A stretch of DNA of 64,000 nucleotides from Hydrogenoanaerobacterium saccharovorans (GCF_016901815.1 NZ_JACSNR010000003.1:1-64000); one strand, 5' to 3'. Counted from the stretch's first letter, positions 25,015-34,255 are shown. Made by a program: numbers and translations. Notes: generated by a model not told the origin, from the letters alone.

Positions 25015-28000
25015 ATGCGCAGCAATTTCACCTTTCTGGAAAAGGATTTTCCTGTCCTGGCCAACTTTGGCCAGATGGCGGAAAAATACTGTTTAAGCGA
25101 CCCCAACTCCTGCCTGATGAAGCTGGGAATGCTCGGAGAAACCATTGTCAATCTCATGTTTACCTACGACCGCATTCCTCTTCCAGAGGAAAACAACGCA
25201 GTCAGAAGGATTGATACTCTCTATCGTGAAGGCCTCCTGACCCAGGATCTGACCGATATTCTTCACGGGCTTCGGAAGGTTCGGAACAAGGCGGTTCATG
25301 AAAATTACGCTTCTGAGTCGGACGCAAAGGCGTTTCTGCAGATGGCCTACAGCCTCTGCGAATGGTTCATGCAGACCTATGGGGACTGGAGCTATCAGCA
25401 CCAGGACTTTGTCATGCCCGAATTTTCGGAATCCAACGCCCCCATCGACCCCGCCGCAGAAGAGCAGCGGGAACTCCTGCTGACCGAACAGGCAGAAACT
25501 GCCGCTTCCCAGGCACAGACTATTTCCAAGGAGAGCCGCCGCCAGCGTGCCAGTCAGATGGCAAGCCAGCGTCTGCGCTCCGAAGCGGAAACACGCTTTT
25601 TGATTGATCAGCAGCTCCGACAGGTGGGCTGGGAAGCTGATACCCAGAACCTGCGCTATTCTCAGGGAACCCGTCCTGTCAACGGACGAAATATCGCCAT
25701 CGCCGAGTGGCCTACAAACTCCACTGTCGGGAATCGCGGCCGGGTGGATTATGCGCTGTTCATCGGACTGCAGATGGTGGGAATCATTGAGGCGAAGGCC
25801 GAGCACAAGGATATTCCTTCCGTCATCGACTACCAGGGAAAGGACTATCCCCGCAACATTCGGGACGAAGACGCCCCCTATCAGATCGGTACCTGGGGCG
25901 ATTACAAGGTTCCGTTTACATTCGCCACCAACGGCCGGTCCTATCTGGAGCAGTACAAGACAAAATCCGGCATCTGGTTTTTGGATCTTCGGCAGCCTTC
26001 CAATGTGCCGAAGCCGCTGCGGGGCTGGATGAGCCCAGACAATCTTCGGGAACTGCTGGTCAAAGATCCCGCTGCGGGGAATCAGGCACTGGAGCAGATG
26101 CCGTTTGACCTGCTCCGGGACAAGGACGGACTGAACCTCCGGAACTACCAGCTGCGGGCAATCCAGGCAGCGGAACAAGCCATTATCGAAGGAAAGAATA
26201 CCGCTCTGCTGGCTATGGCAACCGGCACCGGTAAAACCCGGACAGTCCTGGGCATGATCTATCGCTTCCTCAAAACCGGACGGTTCAAGCGGGTCCTGTT
26301 TCTGGTGGACCGTACTGCGCTGGGAGAACAGGCGCTGGATGTATTCCGGGAAGTCAAGCTGGAAGACCTGATGCCTCTGGCGGATATCTACAACATCAAG
26401 GGACTGGAAGATAAAGAGATCGAACGGGAAACCCGCATTCATGTCGCAACCGTGCAGGGCATGGTACGCCGCATTCTCTACAATGACGGGGAAACCATGC
26501 CTGCCGTTAACGACTACGACCTCATCATCGTGGATGAGGCCCACCGGGGATACCTTCTGGATAAAGAGATGGGCGATACTGAACTGCTCTATCGGGACCA
26601 GCGGGACTATCAGAGCAAGTACCGCAGTGTGATCGAATACTTCGATGCCGTGAAGATTGCCCTGACCGCCACACCCGCTCTGCAGACCACCGAAATTTTC
26701 GGTCAGCCGGTATTCAAGTACACCTACCGGGAGGCGGTGATTGAAGGCTATCTGGTGGATCACGACGCGCCTCACAATCTGCATACCCGTCTGCGGGACG
26801 AGGGAATCCACTACCGTTCCGGCGATACCATTACTATTTACGATCCTCTGACCGGAGAGATTACCAACAGCGAACTGCTGGACGATGAACTGGATTTCGA
26901 TGTGGAGCAGTTTAATAAACGAGTGATTACCCGTCCCTTCAACGAAGCGGTACTGGCAGAAATCGCTCAGTACATCGACCCCGAAAATCCGGAAGAGCAG
27001 GGCAAAACTCTCATCTACGCAGTGGATGACCAGCACGCCGATATGATTGTGGATATCCTCAAGAATATCTACTCTGAATACGGGGTGGACAACGATGCCA
27101 TTATGAAGATCACCGGCAGCGTAGGCGGCGGAAACCCCAAGAAGGTTCAGGAGGCCATCAAGCGCTTTAAGAATGAGCGGTATCCCAGCATTGCGGTCAC
27201 CGTTGATTTGCTGACCACAGGCATTGATGTCCCTGAGATCACCAATCTGGTCTTCCTGCGCCGGGTAAAATCCCGTATCCTGTTTGAACAGATGCTGGGC
27301 CGTGCGACCCGGCTCTGTCCCAAAATCCATAAAACCCATTTTGAGATCTACGACCCGGTTGGTGTCTATGAATCGCTGGAAGCCGTCAATACCATGAAGC
27401 CAGTGGTAACCAACCCCTCTGCTACTTTTGATCAGCTGCTGGACGGTCTGGAAGTCATCGACGACGAAAAACAGATCGGCTATCAGATTGATCTGATCAT
27501 CGCCAAGCTGCAGCGGCGCAAGCGCAGCCTGGACGACCGGACTATGGAACACTTTATCAACCTGACCGGCGGCAAGGACCCCACTGAATTTATCGAGCAG
27601 CTCAGGCAGGAAACTCCCCAGCAGGCCAAGGATCATATCCTGGAACACCGGGAGCTGTTCCGGCTGCTGGGCGAGACCCATGCCAACCATGGGCGTCCGG
27701 TGGTGATTTCCAACGCTCCGGACGAGCTGGTCAGCCACACCCGGGGCTATGGCAGCGGCAGCCGCCCGGAAGACTATCTGGATGCGTTTGCCGACTATGT
27801 CAAAACCCATCTCAATGAGGTTGCGGCACTGAACATTGTCTGCACCCGGCCCAAAGAGCTTACCCGGGAGAGCCTGCGGGATCTGCGCCTGACGCTGGAT
27901 CGGGAGGGCTTTACCACCCAGCAGCTGAATACCGCTATTTCCGAGCTGACCAATGAGGAGATCACCGCCGACATCATCAGCCTGATCCGGCGGTATGCCA

Positions 28001-28281
28001 TTGGCTCCACCCTCATCAGCCATGAAGCCCGGATTCGTCAGGCTGTGGATAAGCTGAAGAAAGCCCATAAGTTCAGCGCCATTGAACTGCGCTGGATCAG
28101 CCGCATCGAGAAATATCTGCTGGAGGAATCGGTCCTCAATGTACAGGTGTTTGATGAGGACTTCCGGTTCCGGGACGCAGGCGGTTTTAAGAAGATTGAT
28201 CGTATTTTCCAGAACAAGCTGGAGAGCATTGTTCTGGAACTCAACGAGTATCTGTATGACGATGGAGGCAGAATCGCATGA
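25015..28281 (+). CDS. hsdR: Type I restriction enzyme R subunit
   Basis: A 1088-residue motor and nuclease subunit. An N-terminal DUF4145-like helical domain (residues 1-130) is followed by the HsdR nuclease fold with GRVDYALF...GIIEAKAE (D..ExK), then a superfamily 2 helicase with Walker A MATGTGKT, Walker B VDEAHRG, motif III ALTATPA and motif VI EQMLGRATR, and a C-terminal domain for HsdM/S contact. It translocates DNA and cuts when bound to unmodified sites. ATG 25015 follows AGCGAGGAAAG. First gene of a four-gene operon; it overlaps the next gene by four bases. Confidence 0.95.
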   Translation: MRSNFTFLEKDFPVLANFGQMAEKYCLSDPNSCLMKLGMLGETIVNLMFTYDRIPLPEENNAVRRIDTLYREGLLTQDLTDILHGLRKVRNKAVHENYASESDAKAFLQMAYSLCEWFMQTYGDWSYQHQDFVMPEFSESNAPIDPAAEEQRELLLTEQAETAASQAQTISKESRRQRASQMASQRLRSEAETRFLIDQQLRQVGWEADTQNLRYSQGTRPVNGRNIAIAEWPTNSTVGNRGRVDYALFIGLQMVGIIEAKAEHKDIPSVIDYQGKDYPRNIRDEDAPYQIGTWGDYKVPFTFATNGRSYLEQYKTKSGIWFLDLRQPSNVPKPLRGWMSPDNLRELLVKDPAAGNQALEQMPFDLLRDKDGLNLRNYQLRAIQAAEQAIIEGKNTALLAMATGTGKTRTVLGMIYRFLKTGRFKRVLFLVDRTALGEQALDVFREVKLEDLMPLADIYNIKGLEDKEIERETRIHVATVQGMVRRILYNDGETMPAVNDYDLIIVDEAHRGYLLDKEMGDTELLYRDQRDYQSKYRSVIEYFDAVKIALTATPALQTTEIFGQPVFKYTYREAVIEGYLVDHDAPHNLHTRLRDEGIHYRSGDTITIYDPLTGEITNSELLDDELDFDVEQFNKRVITRPFNEAVLAEIAQYIDPENPEEQGKTLIYAVDDQHADMIVDILKNIYSEYGVDNDAIMKITGSVGGGNPKKVQEAIKRFKNERYPSIAVTVDLLTTGIDVPEITNLVFLRRVKSRILFEQMLGRATRLCPKIHKTHFEIYDPVGVYESLEAVNTMKPVVTNPSATFDQLLDGLEVIDDEKQIGYQIDLIIAKLQRRKRSLDDRTMEHFINLTGGKDPTEFIEQLRQETPQQAKDHILEHRELFRLLGETHANHGRPVVISNAPDELVSHTRGYGSGSRPEDYLDAFADYVKTHLNEVAALNIVCTRPKELTRESLRDLRLTLDREGFTTQQLNTAISELTNEEITADIISLIRRYAIGSTLISHEARIRQAVDKLKKAHKFSAIELRWISRIEKYLLEESVLNVQVFDEDFRFRDAGGFKKIDRIFQNKLESIVLELNEYLYDDGGRIA

Positions 28282-29363
28282 ACAATCTCAATGCTGCAAA
28301 CGAATCAGATCGCCAGGCTCTTTCTCTGCTGGAGCAGATGGGTCAGTTTGAGCTGACTCCCTGTGATCCTGCGTATGATTTTGAAGACAAATCCCGGTTT
28401 ACAAAGCTCAGCCTTTCTGAAGCCCAGAAGATGCATCTGAGTGCCGCCTATCAGCATCTTCCCTCCATGATGGCAGCCGGGACACTGGCTCAGGCCTATA
28501 TTGCCCGATTCCCGGAAGGCCTTCCCCATACACTTACCGCGCTTAGGCAGGGCGGGTATGGTTCCATGATCCAGGGAAGTCAGGGCTTTGTTGGATCTGC
28601 CTCCTTCTTCCCTGTCACTGGACAGGCCCTTTTCCTGGGCGCCTTTACCGCCATGTCGGTGGCATCGGGGCAATATTTCCTTACACAGATCAACAGCCGC
28701 CTGGAGGTAATCCACCAGGGAATCGGTGAAATCCTGGATTTCCTGTACGGCGATAAAAAGGCGGAGCTGATGTCTGAGATCAGCTTTACAAAATACGCCT
28801 ATGAAAACTATGCTTCCATCATGGCGCATGACTCCCAGCGAACCGCCACGATTGCCAGCCTGCAGAGCGCCAAAAAGGTCGCCATGAACGATATTGAGTT
28901 CTACATCCACGACCTTGGCTCTACTGTGGAATCTTCAGAGAAGGATCTGAAAAAGGTGCTGGATAAGACCGAGCAGATCCGGGACAGCCTGCGACTTTCT
29001 CTGGAGCTCTATACGATGAGCAGTCTGATGGAAGTTTACTATGCCCAGAACTTCGATGCCGCTTATCTGCAGTATCTGCAGCAGGAGATGGAGGGGTATA
29101 TCGAAAAGTGCGAAACCCGAATGCTGGGCAGCTTCAATCTGCTTCGGGGCAAGATCCTCGGCTCCAATAAGAAACCTTCTCTCCCCTTGGGAAAGGAAAA
29201 AGACTCCGCCGCACTGGAGCAGAGGAGTCTTGACCTGATTGAATCGGCAGGCAGCAGCAATACCAAGGCTTTGCGGGAACTGATTTCCAATTCTCTGCAC
29301 GCGGCAACAAAGCCGGCGGAATACTACCTCACCCCAGACGGAACCATCTATTGCAAAAACTAA
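28278..29363 (+). CDS. Unknown protein embedded in the hsd operon
   Basis: A 361-residue protein translationally coupled to hsdR (ATGA overlap) and followed 16 bases later by hsdM. I do not recognise it. Residues ~100-135 are a Gly/Ala/Phe-rich hydrophobic stretch (GFVGSASFFPVTGQALFLGA) that could be membrane-inserting; from ~140 to 280 the chain is helical and heptad-like, including a charged coiled coil around EKDLKKVLDKTEQIRD. No signal peptide. The glycine-rich hydrophobic patch plus long helices recalls membrane-active effectors, but that is inference. Its position inside a restriction operon suggests an accessory defence role. Confidence 0.75.
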   Translation: MNNLNAANESDRQALSLLEQMGQFELTPCDPAYDFEDKSRFTKLSLSEAQKMHLSAAYQHLPSMMAAGTLAQAYIARFPEGLPHTLTALRQGGYGSMIQGSQGFVGSASFFPVTGQALFLGAFTAMSVASGQYFLTQINSRLEVIHQGIGEILDFLYGDKKAELMSEISFTKYAYENYASIMAHDSQRTATIASLQSAKKVAMNDIEFYIHDLGSTVESSEKDLKKVLDKTEQIRDSLRLSLELYTMSSLMEVYYAQNFDAAYLQYLQQEMEGYIEKCETRMLGSFNLLRGKILGSNKKPSLPLGKEKDSAALEQRSLDLIESAGSSNTKALRELISNSLHAATKPAEYYLTPDGTIYCKN

Positions 29364-29379
29364 ACGGAGGAATATCAAC

Positions 29380-30798
29380 ATGACCACCCAAGAGATCGTA
29401 TCCAAGCTCTGGAATCTCTGCAATGTACTGCGGGACGATGGCATTACCTATCATCAGTATGTCACCGAGCTGACCTATATTCTCTTTCTGAAAATGGCCA
29501 AAGAAACCGGGGCCGAACGCCAGATTCCGGAAGCCTACCGCTGGGATCAGCTGGCTTCCAAAAGCGGCATTGAGCTGAAAAAGTTCTACAAGGAGCTGCT
29601 GTCCCATTTGGGCGAGAACTGTACCGGACGGGTGCGGGAAATCTACCAGGGAGCCGCCACCAATATTGATGAACCCAAGAACCTGGAGAAGATTATCTCT
29701 GCCATCAATGACCTGGACTGGTACTCGGCCCGGGAAGAGGGCCTGGGCAACCTGTATGAAGGCCTCCTGGAAAAGAACGCCAACGAGAAAAAATCCGGTG
29801 CGGGCCAGTACTTTACTCCCCGTGTTCTCATTGACATGATGACCCGCCTCATGAAGCCCCAGCCCGGTGAGCGGTGCAATGACCCTGCCTGTGGTACCTT
29901 TGGGTTTATGATCGCGGCGCATCAGTATGTAAAGGATCACACCGATGATTTCTATGACCTGGATGCGGAGCTGGCCGAATTCGAGCGGAAGGAAGCCTTT
30001 ACCGGCTGCGAGCTGGTCCATGACACCCATCGCCTGGCACTGATGAACGCCATGCTGCATGGCATTGAGGGACAGATCCTGCTGGGAGACACCCTCTCCA
30101 ATTTGGGCAAACAGATGCACGATCTGGATCTGGTGCTCACCAATCCGCCCTTCGGCACCAAAAAGGGCGGTGAGCGTGCCACCCGAGACGACTTCACCTT
30201 CCCCACCAGCAACAAACAGCTGAACTTCCTCCAGCATATCTACCGCAGCCTGAAAACCAATGGCAAAGCCCGTGCCGCTGTAGTGCTGCCGGACAATGTG
30301 CTCTTTGCCGATGGTGATGGAGAAAAAATTCGCTGCGACCTGATGGATAAATGCAATCTGCATACCATTCTCCGCCTGCCCACTGGCATTTTCTATGCTC
30401 AGGGCGTCAAGACCAATGTTCTCTTCTTCACCCGGGGCAAGACCGACAAGGACAACACCAAAGGGGTCTGGTTCTATGACCTGCGCACCAATATGCCCAG
30501 CTTTGGCAAGACCACGCCGCTGAAGCCCGAGCATTTTACAGAGTTTGAAAGCGCTTATGAAGCAGAGGATCGCCACGCTGTGCAGGACGAGCGGTGGAGC
30601 GTTTTCACCCGGGAGCAGATTGCCGAAAAGGGAAACAGCCTGGATCTGGGTCTGATCCGGGACGACTCGGTGCTGGACTACAACGACCTGCCCGATCCGG
30701 CAGAGAGTGCAGAGGAGGCCGCTGCCAATCTGGAAGAGGCGGTAGACCTGCTGCGGAGCGTAATAACGGAGCTGCGTGCGCTGGAGGTGCAGGACTGA
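29380..30798 (+). CDS. hsdM: Type I restriction enzyme M subunit (N6-adenine methyltransferase)
   Basis: A 472-residue modification subunit: N-terminal helical bundle, then GAGQYFTPRVLIDMM, the AdoMet motif DPACGTFGF (motif I) and catalytic motif IV NPPFG, which mark an N6-adenine methyltransferase. With HsdS it methylates both strands of a bipartite target; with HsdR it restricts. GGAGGAA lies upstream of ATG 29380. Its stop overlaps the start of hsdS (TGATG). Confidence 0.95.
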   Translation: MTTQEIVSKLWNLCNVLRDDGITYHQYVTELTYILFLKMAKETGAERQIPEAYRWDQLASKSGIELKKFYKELLSHLGENCTGRVREIYQGAATNIDEPKNLEKIISAINDLDWYSAREEGLGNLYEGLLEKNANEKKSGAGQYFTPRVLIDMMTRLMKPQPGERCNDPACGTFGFMIAAHQYVKDHTDDFYDLDAELAEFERKEAFTGCELVHDTHRLALMNAMLHGIEGQILLGDTLSNLGKQMHDLDLVLTNPPFGTKKGGERATRDDFTFPTSNKQLNFLQHIYRSLKTNGKARAAVVLPDNVLFADGDGEKIRCDLMDKCNLHTILRLPTGIFYAQGVKTNVLFFTRGKTDKDNTKGVWFYDLRTNMPSFGKTTPLKPEHFTEFESAYEAEDRHAVQDERWSVFTREQIAEKGNSLDLGLIRDDSVLDYNDLPDPAESAEEAAANLEEAVDLLRSVITELRALEVQD

Positions 30799-32156
30799 TG
30801 GCGAGAGGAAAGAAAAAGGAATCTCCGACCCCAGAAGAACGCCTACAGGCAGCCCTGGTTCCAGAGAGCGAGCAGCCCTATAAGGTGCCAAAGAATTGGT
30901 GCTGGACAAAGGTAGGGGATTTATGTATTTTTGTTGGAGGCGGTACACCGGACAAAACAAATCCTCTCTATTGGAACGGAAATATACCTTGGGCGAGTGT
31001 AAAAGATATTAAAGGGCGCTATCTCTATTCAACTATTGATAAAATTTCACAGTTGGGTCTTGAATGTAGCTCTTCAAATTTATGCGAAGCTGGGGACCTT
31101 TTATTGGTTACTCGTATTGAACCAGCAAAAGCGATAGTTTCAAAAATTGTTACCGCAATAAATCAAGACCTCAAAATTGTAAAAAGCGAGTTATCTTCAC
31201 TGTTCTTATATTACTACTTTTGCACATTTCAGCACGAGTTTGAAAGAAAAGCCAGTGGCTCCACAGTTAAGGGAATAACTTTACCTAATATACTAAATAC
31301 ACCATTTCCTCTTCCACCGCTCTCTGAGCAACAGCGTATTGTTGACCGCATTGAGAGCCTATTTGCCAAGCTGGACGAAGCCAAGCAAAAGGCCCAGGAA
31401 GCCCTGGACAGCTTTGAAACCCGCAAAGCCGCCATCCTCCACAAAGCCTTCACCGGCGAGCTCACCGCCCAGTGGAGAAAAGAGCATGGCGTTGGAATGG
31501 AGAGTTGGAGTTGGATACCTCTAAAAAAATGTGGCTCATGGAATGGTGGTGGTACACCCAGTATGAGCCATCCTGAATATTGGGAAAACGGTACCTTACT
31601 ATGGGTCACATCTAAAGATATGAAAAGTGATTTAATTGAAGATACACTTATGCACACAAACATGCTTGGTGTAGAAAATTCTTCTGCAACCTATATTGAA
31701 GAACCAGCAGTTTTGTTTGTAATGCGTAGCGGGATACTGCGCAGGATTTTTCCTGTCTGCATGGTGAAAAAGCCTTTTACAGTCAATCAGGATCTAAAGG
31801 CACTTGTCCCAACTGTTGATATCAACCTTGAATACCTTTTCTGGGCATGCAAAGCAAACGAAAAGCAAATATTAGAAAAATGCATGAAGAGCGGAACAAC
31901 TGTCGAAAGCATAAATACTGCCGCATTGCGTGATTTTGAAATTCCTATTGCAAGGAAAAACGAACAAACCGAAATCGTCCGCATCCTTGATGATCTCCTT
32001 GCCAAAGAGCAGCAGGCCAAGGAAGCCGCCGAAGGGGTGCTGGAGCAGATCGACCTCATCAAAAAAGCCATCCTCGCCCGAGCCTTCCGCGGCGAGCTTG
32101 GCACCAACGGCCCCACCGAGGAGAACGCGGTCAAGCTGCTGTGCTCCTGGGATTGA
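30798..32156 (+). CDS. hsdS: Type I restriction enzyme specificity subunit
   Basis: A 452-residue subunit with two target recognition domains (about residues 30-165 and 235-385), each followed by a conserved helical spacer: LSEQQRIVDRIESLFAKLDE and NEQTEIVRILDDLLAKEQQA. The recognition domains are clearly more AT-rich than the spacer helices and the neighbouring hsd genes, a sign of domain exchange. Both domains begin with similar GGGTP segments, typical for this family. Start ATG 30798 overlaps the hsdM stop. The target sequence cannot be predicted. Confidence 0.93.
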   Translation: MARGKKKESPTPEERLQAALVPESEQPYKVPKNWCWTKVGDLCIFVGGGTPDKTNPLYWNGNIPWASVKDIKGRYLYSTIDKISQLGLECSSSNLCEAGDLLLVTRIEPAKAIVSKIVTAINQDLKIVKSELSSLFLYYYFCTFQHEFERKASGSTVKGITLPNILNTPFPLPPLSEQQRIVDRIESLFAKLDEAKQKAQEALDSFETRKAAILHKAFTGELTAQWRKEHGVGMESWSWIPLKKCGSWNGGGTPSMSHPEYWENGTLLWVTSKDMKSDLIEDTLMHTNMLGVENSSATYIEEPAVLFVMRSGILRRIFPVCMVKKPFTVNQDLKALVPTVDINLEYLFWACKANEKQILEKCMKSGTTVESINTAALRDFEIPIARKNEQTEIVRILDDLLAKEQQAKEAAEGVLEQIDLIKKAILARAFRGELGTNGPTEENAVKLLCSWD

Positions 32157-32163
32157 CGTATAA

Positions 32164-32179
32164 CTACAAAATTTTGTAG
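32164..32179. promoter_or_regulatory. 16-bp palindrome upstream of the XRE gene
   Basis: CTACAAAATTTTGTAG is a perfect palindrome four bases upstream of the -35 box at 32184 and eight bases after hsdS. A likely operator for the adjacent XRE regulator. Confidence 0.55.
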
Positions 32180-32183
32180 CCAC

Positions 32184-32212
32184 TTGACAAATATGACTTT
32201 TTGTTGTATAAT
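32184..32212 (+). promoter_or_regulatory. Consensus promoter of the XRE regulator
   Basis: TTGACA (32184-32189), 17 bases, TATAAT (32207-32212): both hexamers perfect. Confidence 0.85.
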
Positions 32213-32234
32213 GCAAAACATGAGGTGACCCCCT

Positions 32235-32756
32235 ATGAACAACTTAAAGCAAATCCGAGAGATATATGGTGCAACACAGGAACAGGTAGCCCAAGCGATC
32301 AATGTAAATAGGGTCACTGTAGCCAACTGGGAAAGTGGAACATCTGTTGCTTCCAGTAGTAATCAGGAAAAGCTCTCAATCTACTACGGTATAGGACCAG
32401 AGCATTTTTATGAGAAGGCGTTGGATGATGAGGCTAAACAGCTTGTACTAGATACAAGCGCAAGGGCCCGAGAGCTCGCGGAGAAATCTGAAGGAAAACG
32501 AGTCAAAGAGCAAGACTTCCACAAGATCTTTGAGTCTATTACATTTAAACAGGCCATGGAACAGTATATGTTTTCCATGAAGATGCTTTTGGCAACTGCT
32601 GACAGTGGAGAACTGGACAAGCTGAGAACAGCGGCCCTTATCAACAGGAAAATGGGAGCTAGGTTAGATGCAATTATCGATCTCCGTGAACAAGAAGAAA
32701 GTTCCGGGGAGCCATCACTGTTTGATCTGATCGAGAAAGTCGAAAGCAACGAATAA
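32235..32756 (+). CDS. XRE-family transcriptional regulator
   Basis: A 173-residue protein with an N-terminal Cro/CI-type helix-turn-helix (LKQIREIYGATQEQVAQAIN, then VNRVTVANWESG) and a helical C-terminal half that may mediate dimerisation. GAGGTGACC lies upstream of ATG 32235. It follows hsdS and has its own perfect promoter next to a palindrome, and another palindrome plus perfect promoter follows its stop codon, so it may regulate itself, the hsd locus and the downstream small genes. Confidence 0.85.
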   Translation: MNNLKQIREIYGATQEQVAQAINVNRVTVANWESGTSVASSSNQEKLSIYYGIGPEHFYEKALDDEAKQLVLDTSARARELAEKSEGKRVKEQDFHKIFESITFKQAMEQYMFSMKMLLATADSGELDKLRTAALINRKMGARLDAIIDLREQEESSGEPSLFDLIEKVESNE

Positions 32757-32757
32757 A

Positions 32758-32829
32758 CACTATATATAGTGCCATGAACAAAAATAAACACAATATATAG
32801 TTGACAGATTTCCCATGCCATGCTATAAT
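32758..32829 (+). promoter_or_regulatory. Palindromic operator plus consensus promoter
   Basis: CACTATATATAGTG (32758-32771) is a perfect palindrome, a related imperfect copy ACACAATATATAGTT overlaps 32789-32802, and TTGACA (32801-32806), 17 bases, TATAAT (32824-32829) follows. The promoter leads a ~275-base untranslated stretch before the DUF3892 gene; a short open frame inside that stretch has no ribosome-binding site. Confidence 0.7.
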
Positions 32830-33105
32830 AGTTTCAGATCCCAGGCAAAAGAAAACAGCGCTCCGGCTGGTACCCGTTGCGCTGCATCTTGCGTCTACAC
32901 AGAATTCGATGCTCAGAAGCATGATATAGACTGTGTTTCCCTTAGACACATTTACTATATCACGTTTCTGGGCTCGGTTCAATATGGAATATTTCACGAA
33001 GTTGACTTGTTCCCTGTAGCCGAGTTTTTCTTTTGGCTGTTTTGAATAGATGTTCCGAACAACCAATGATGACCGCATCTATGCGGAGAAAGGTAACGTG
33101 ATATT

Positions 33106-33384
33106 ATGTATTATGCAACAAAAATTAAAATGGAACCGGGCTGTCACAATTCTGGTAGCCTTTTGGAGATTGACTCCGTTTACATCGAAGGCTGCAGCAA
33201 ACCAGGATTTTTCAAAAAGGCTGACCTGTATGACTTTTTGAAAAAGAACCCTGGCACTATTAAGGTGAAGATTTGGCCCTACCCCCATGTGACTCCTGCT
33301 ATCAGCGGTGCAGGCGAGAAGTATGTGCGTTCCAGCCCTAACTACTACACGCACGACAATCTTCTCGACCTGCCGCGTGAATAA
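33106..33384 (+). CDS. DUF3892 domain protein
   Basis: A 92-residue protein matching the DUF3892 pattern (ATKIKMEP..., then a C-terminal segment with WPYPHVTPAISGAGEKYVRS). Function unknown; members are often near regulators in mobile DNA. GAGAAAGG lies ~13 bases upstream of ATG 33106. It is followed 18 bases later by the DUF2188 gene, so both belong to one transcript. Confidence 0.75.
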   Translation: MYYATKIKMEPGCHNSGSLLEIDSVYIEGCSKPGFFKKADLYDFLKKNPGTIKVKIWPYPHVTPAISGAGEKYVRSSPNYYTHDNLLDLPRE

Positions 33385-33402
33385 AAAAAGGGGGAATCAC
33401 AG

Positions 33403-33627
33403 ATGGGAAAGAATCAGCATGTAACGCCGCATCCGGATGGAGGTTGGCAGGTTAAAGGCGCGGGAAACTCCAAAGCTACATATCGCACTGAGACTCAGGC
33501 AGAAGCTATTGCAGTAGCCAGAGAGATCGCGCGCAATCAGGAAGCTGAATTGTTTATTCACAGACCGAATGGTCAAATTCGGGAGAGAAATTCTTTTGGA
33601 AATGATCCATATCCCCCGAAAGGTTGA
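33403..33627 (+). CDS. DUF2188 domain protein
   Basis: A 74-residue protein with the DUF2188 signature HVTPHPDGGWQVKGAGNSKA and AIAVAREIARNQEAELFIHRPNGQI. This small beta-alpha fold protein has no known function. It follows DUF3892 with a GGGGAAT-type site and is followed by a strong terminator. Confidence 0.85.
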   Translation: MGKNQHVTPHPDGGWQVKGAGNSKATYRTETQAEAIAVAREIARNQEAELFIHRPNGQIRERNSFGNDPYPPKG

Positions 33628-33630
33628 GTG

Positions 33631-33673
33631 AAAGAGGCGGTTTATGGGTACCAGGCATAAACCGCCTCTTTTT
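33631..33673 (+). terminator. Terminator of the DUF3892-DUF2188 transcript
   Basis: AAAGAGGCGGTTTATG / CATAAACCGCCTCTTTTT with a 9-base loop; a 16-bp perfect stem. Confidence 0.9.
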
Positions 33674-33730
33674 GTCTGGCTATTTTCCTTAACCTGTGGT
33701 ATTGTGTCTTGCTATAAGGAGGCAAGGCAC

Positions 33731-34039
33731 ATGAATAACATACTGCAATTGCTATACGACCGATTCTACACCCCTCTTCCCATGACAGAGGATCGCCAGG
33801 AAATGGAGCAGTACCACAAGATGCTCATTGAGCGGCTGGACAAGCCGGAACGGAAGATGGTGCTGCGGATCATCGATGCTGGTGATCGGATCGCAAATGA
33901 GCTTTCGCTGGACAGCTTCATCTGCGGCTTTCTCCTGGCATGGGAGATGACAAGCGAACTGAATCATTATCAGGACAAGCGCCCTGCTTCGGAAAAATCT
34001 CCGGGGCAGGGTGCTTCTGTATGTTCAGATGGGAACTAA
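33731..34039 (+). CDS. DUF6809-like small helical protein
   Basis: A 102-residue mostly helical protein (MNNILQLLYDRFYTPLPMTE start; FICGFLLAWEMTSEL near the C-terminus) of a type common on clostridial mobile elements, function unknown. ATG 33731 follows AAGGAGG. The last 77 bases of its coding region (33946-34022), which also contain a GCCCTGC/GCAGGG hairpin, are repeated exactly at 36659-36735, bracketing the Fic and lipoprotein genes. Confidence 0.7.
   Translation: MNNILQLLYDRFYTPLPMTEDRQEMEQYHKMLIERLDKPERKMVLRIIDAGDRIANELSLDSFICGFLLAWEMTSELNHYQDKRPASEKSPGQGASVCSDGN
33946..34022 (+). repeat. 77-bp direct repeat, copy 1
   Basis: Identical over 77 bases to 36659-36735. This copy is inside the DUF6809-like gene; the other is a free fragment next to the relaxase gene. 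Confidence 0.9.
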
Positions 34040-34255
34040 CCCAGTCCAGTGCCTAGGCAAAAGAACCAATCTCACAGTATATGGATACTGTTTGTGATTA
34101 TAAAACATGCAAAAGATGAGAACTATTAAAATAAAACTTCCTGTATCGGCAATAATTTCTGCAAGTCAGAGTTAAAACGCCTGTTATTTTTGCCGATACC
34201 ATGCTATACTATACAGTAAATCAGGATTATTTTGATACATGACGGAGGATGGAAA

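Noticed and set aside
25093-28068. A 991-codon open frame antisense to hsdR
   Set aside because: It mirrors the hsdR codons, lacks a ribosome-binding site and recognisable motifs, and is a by-product of GC-rich codon use.
32815-33045. A 76-codon frame in the leader of the DUF3892 gene
   Set aside because: It begins inside the promoter region, has no ribosome-binding site and ends in low-complexity hydrophobic residues.
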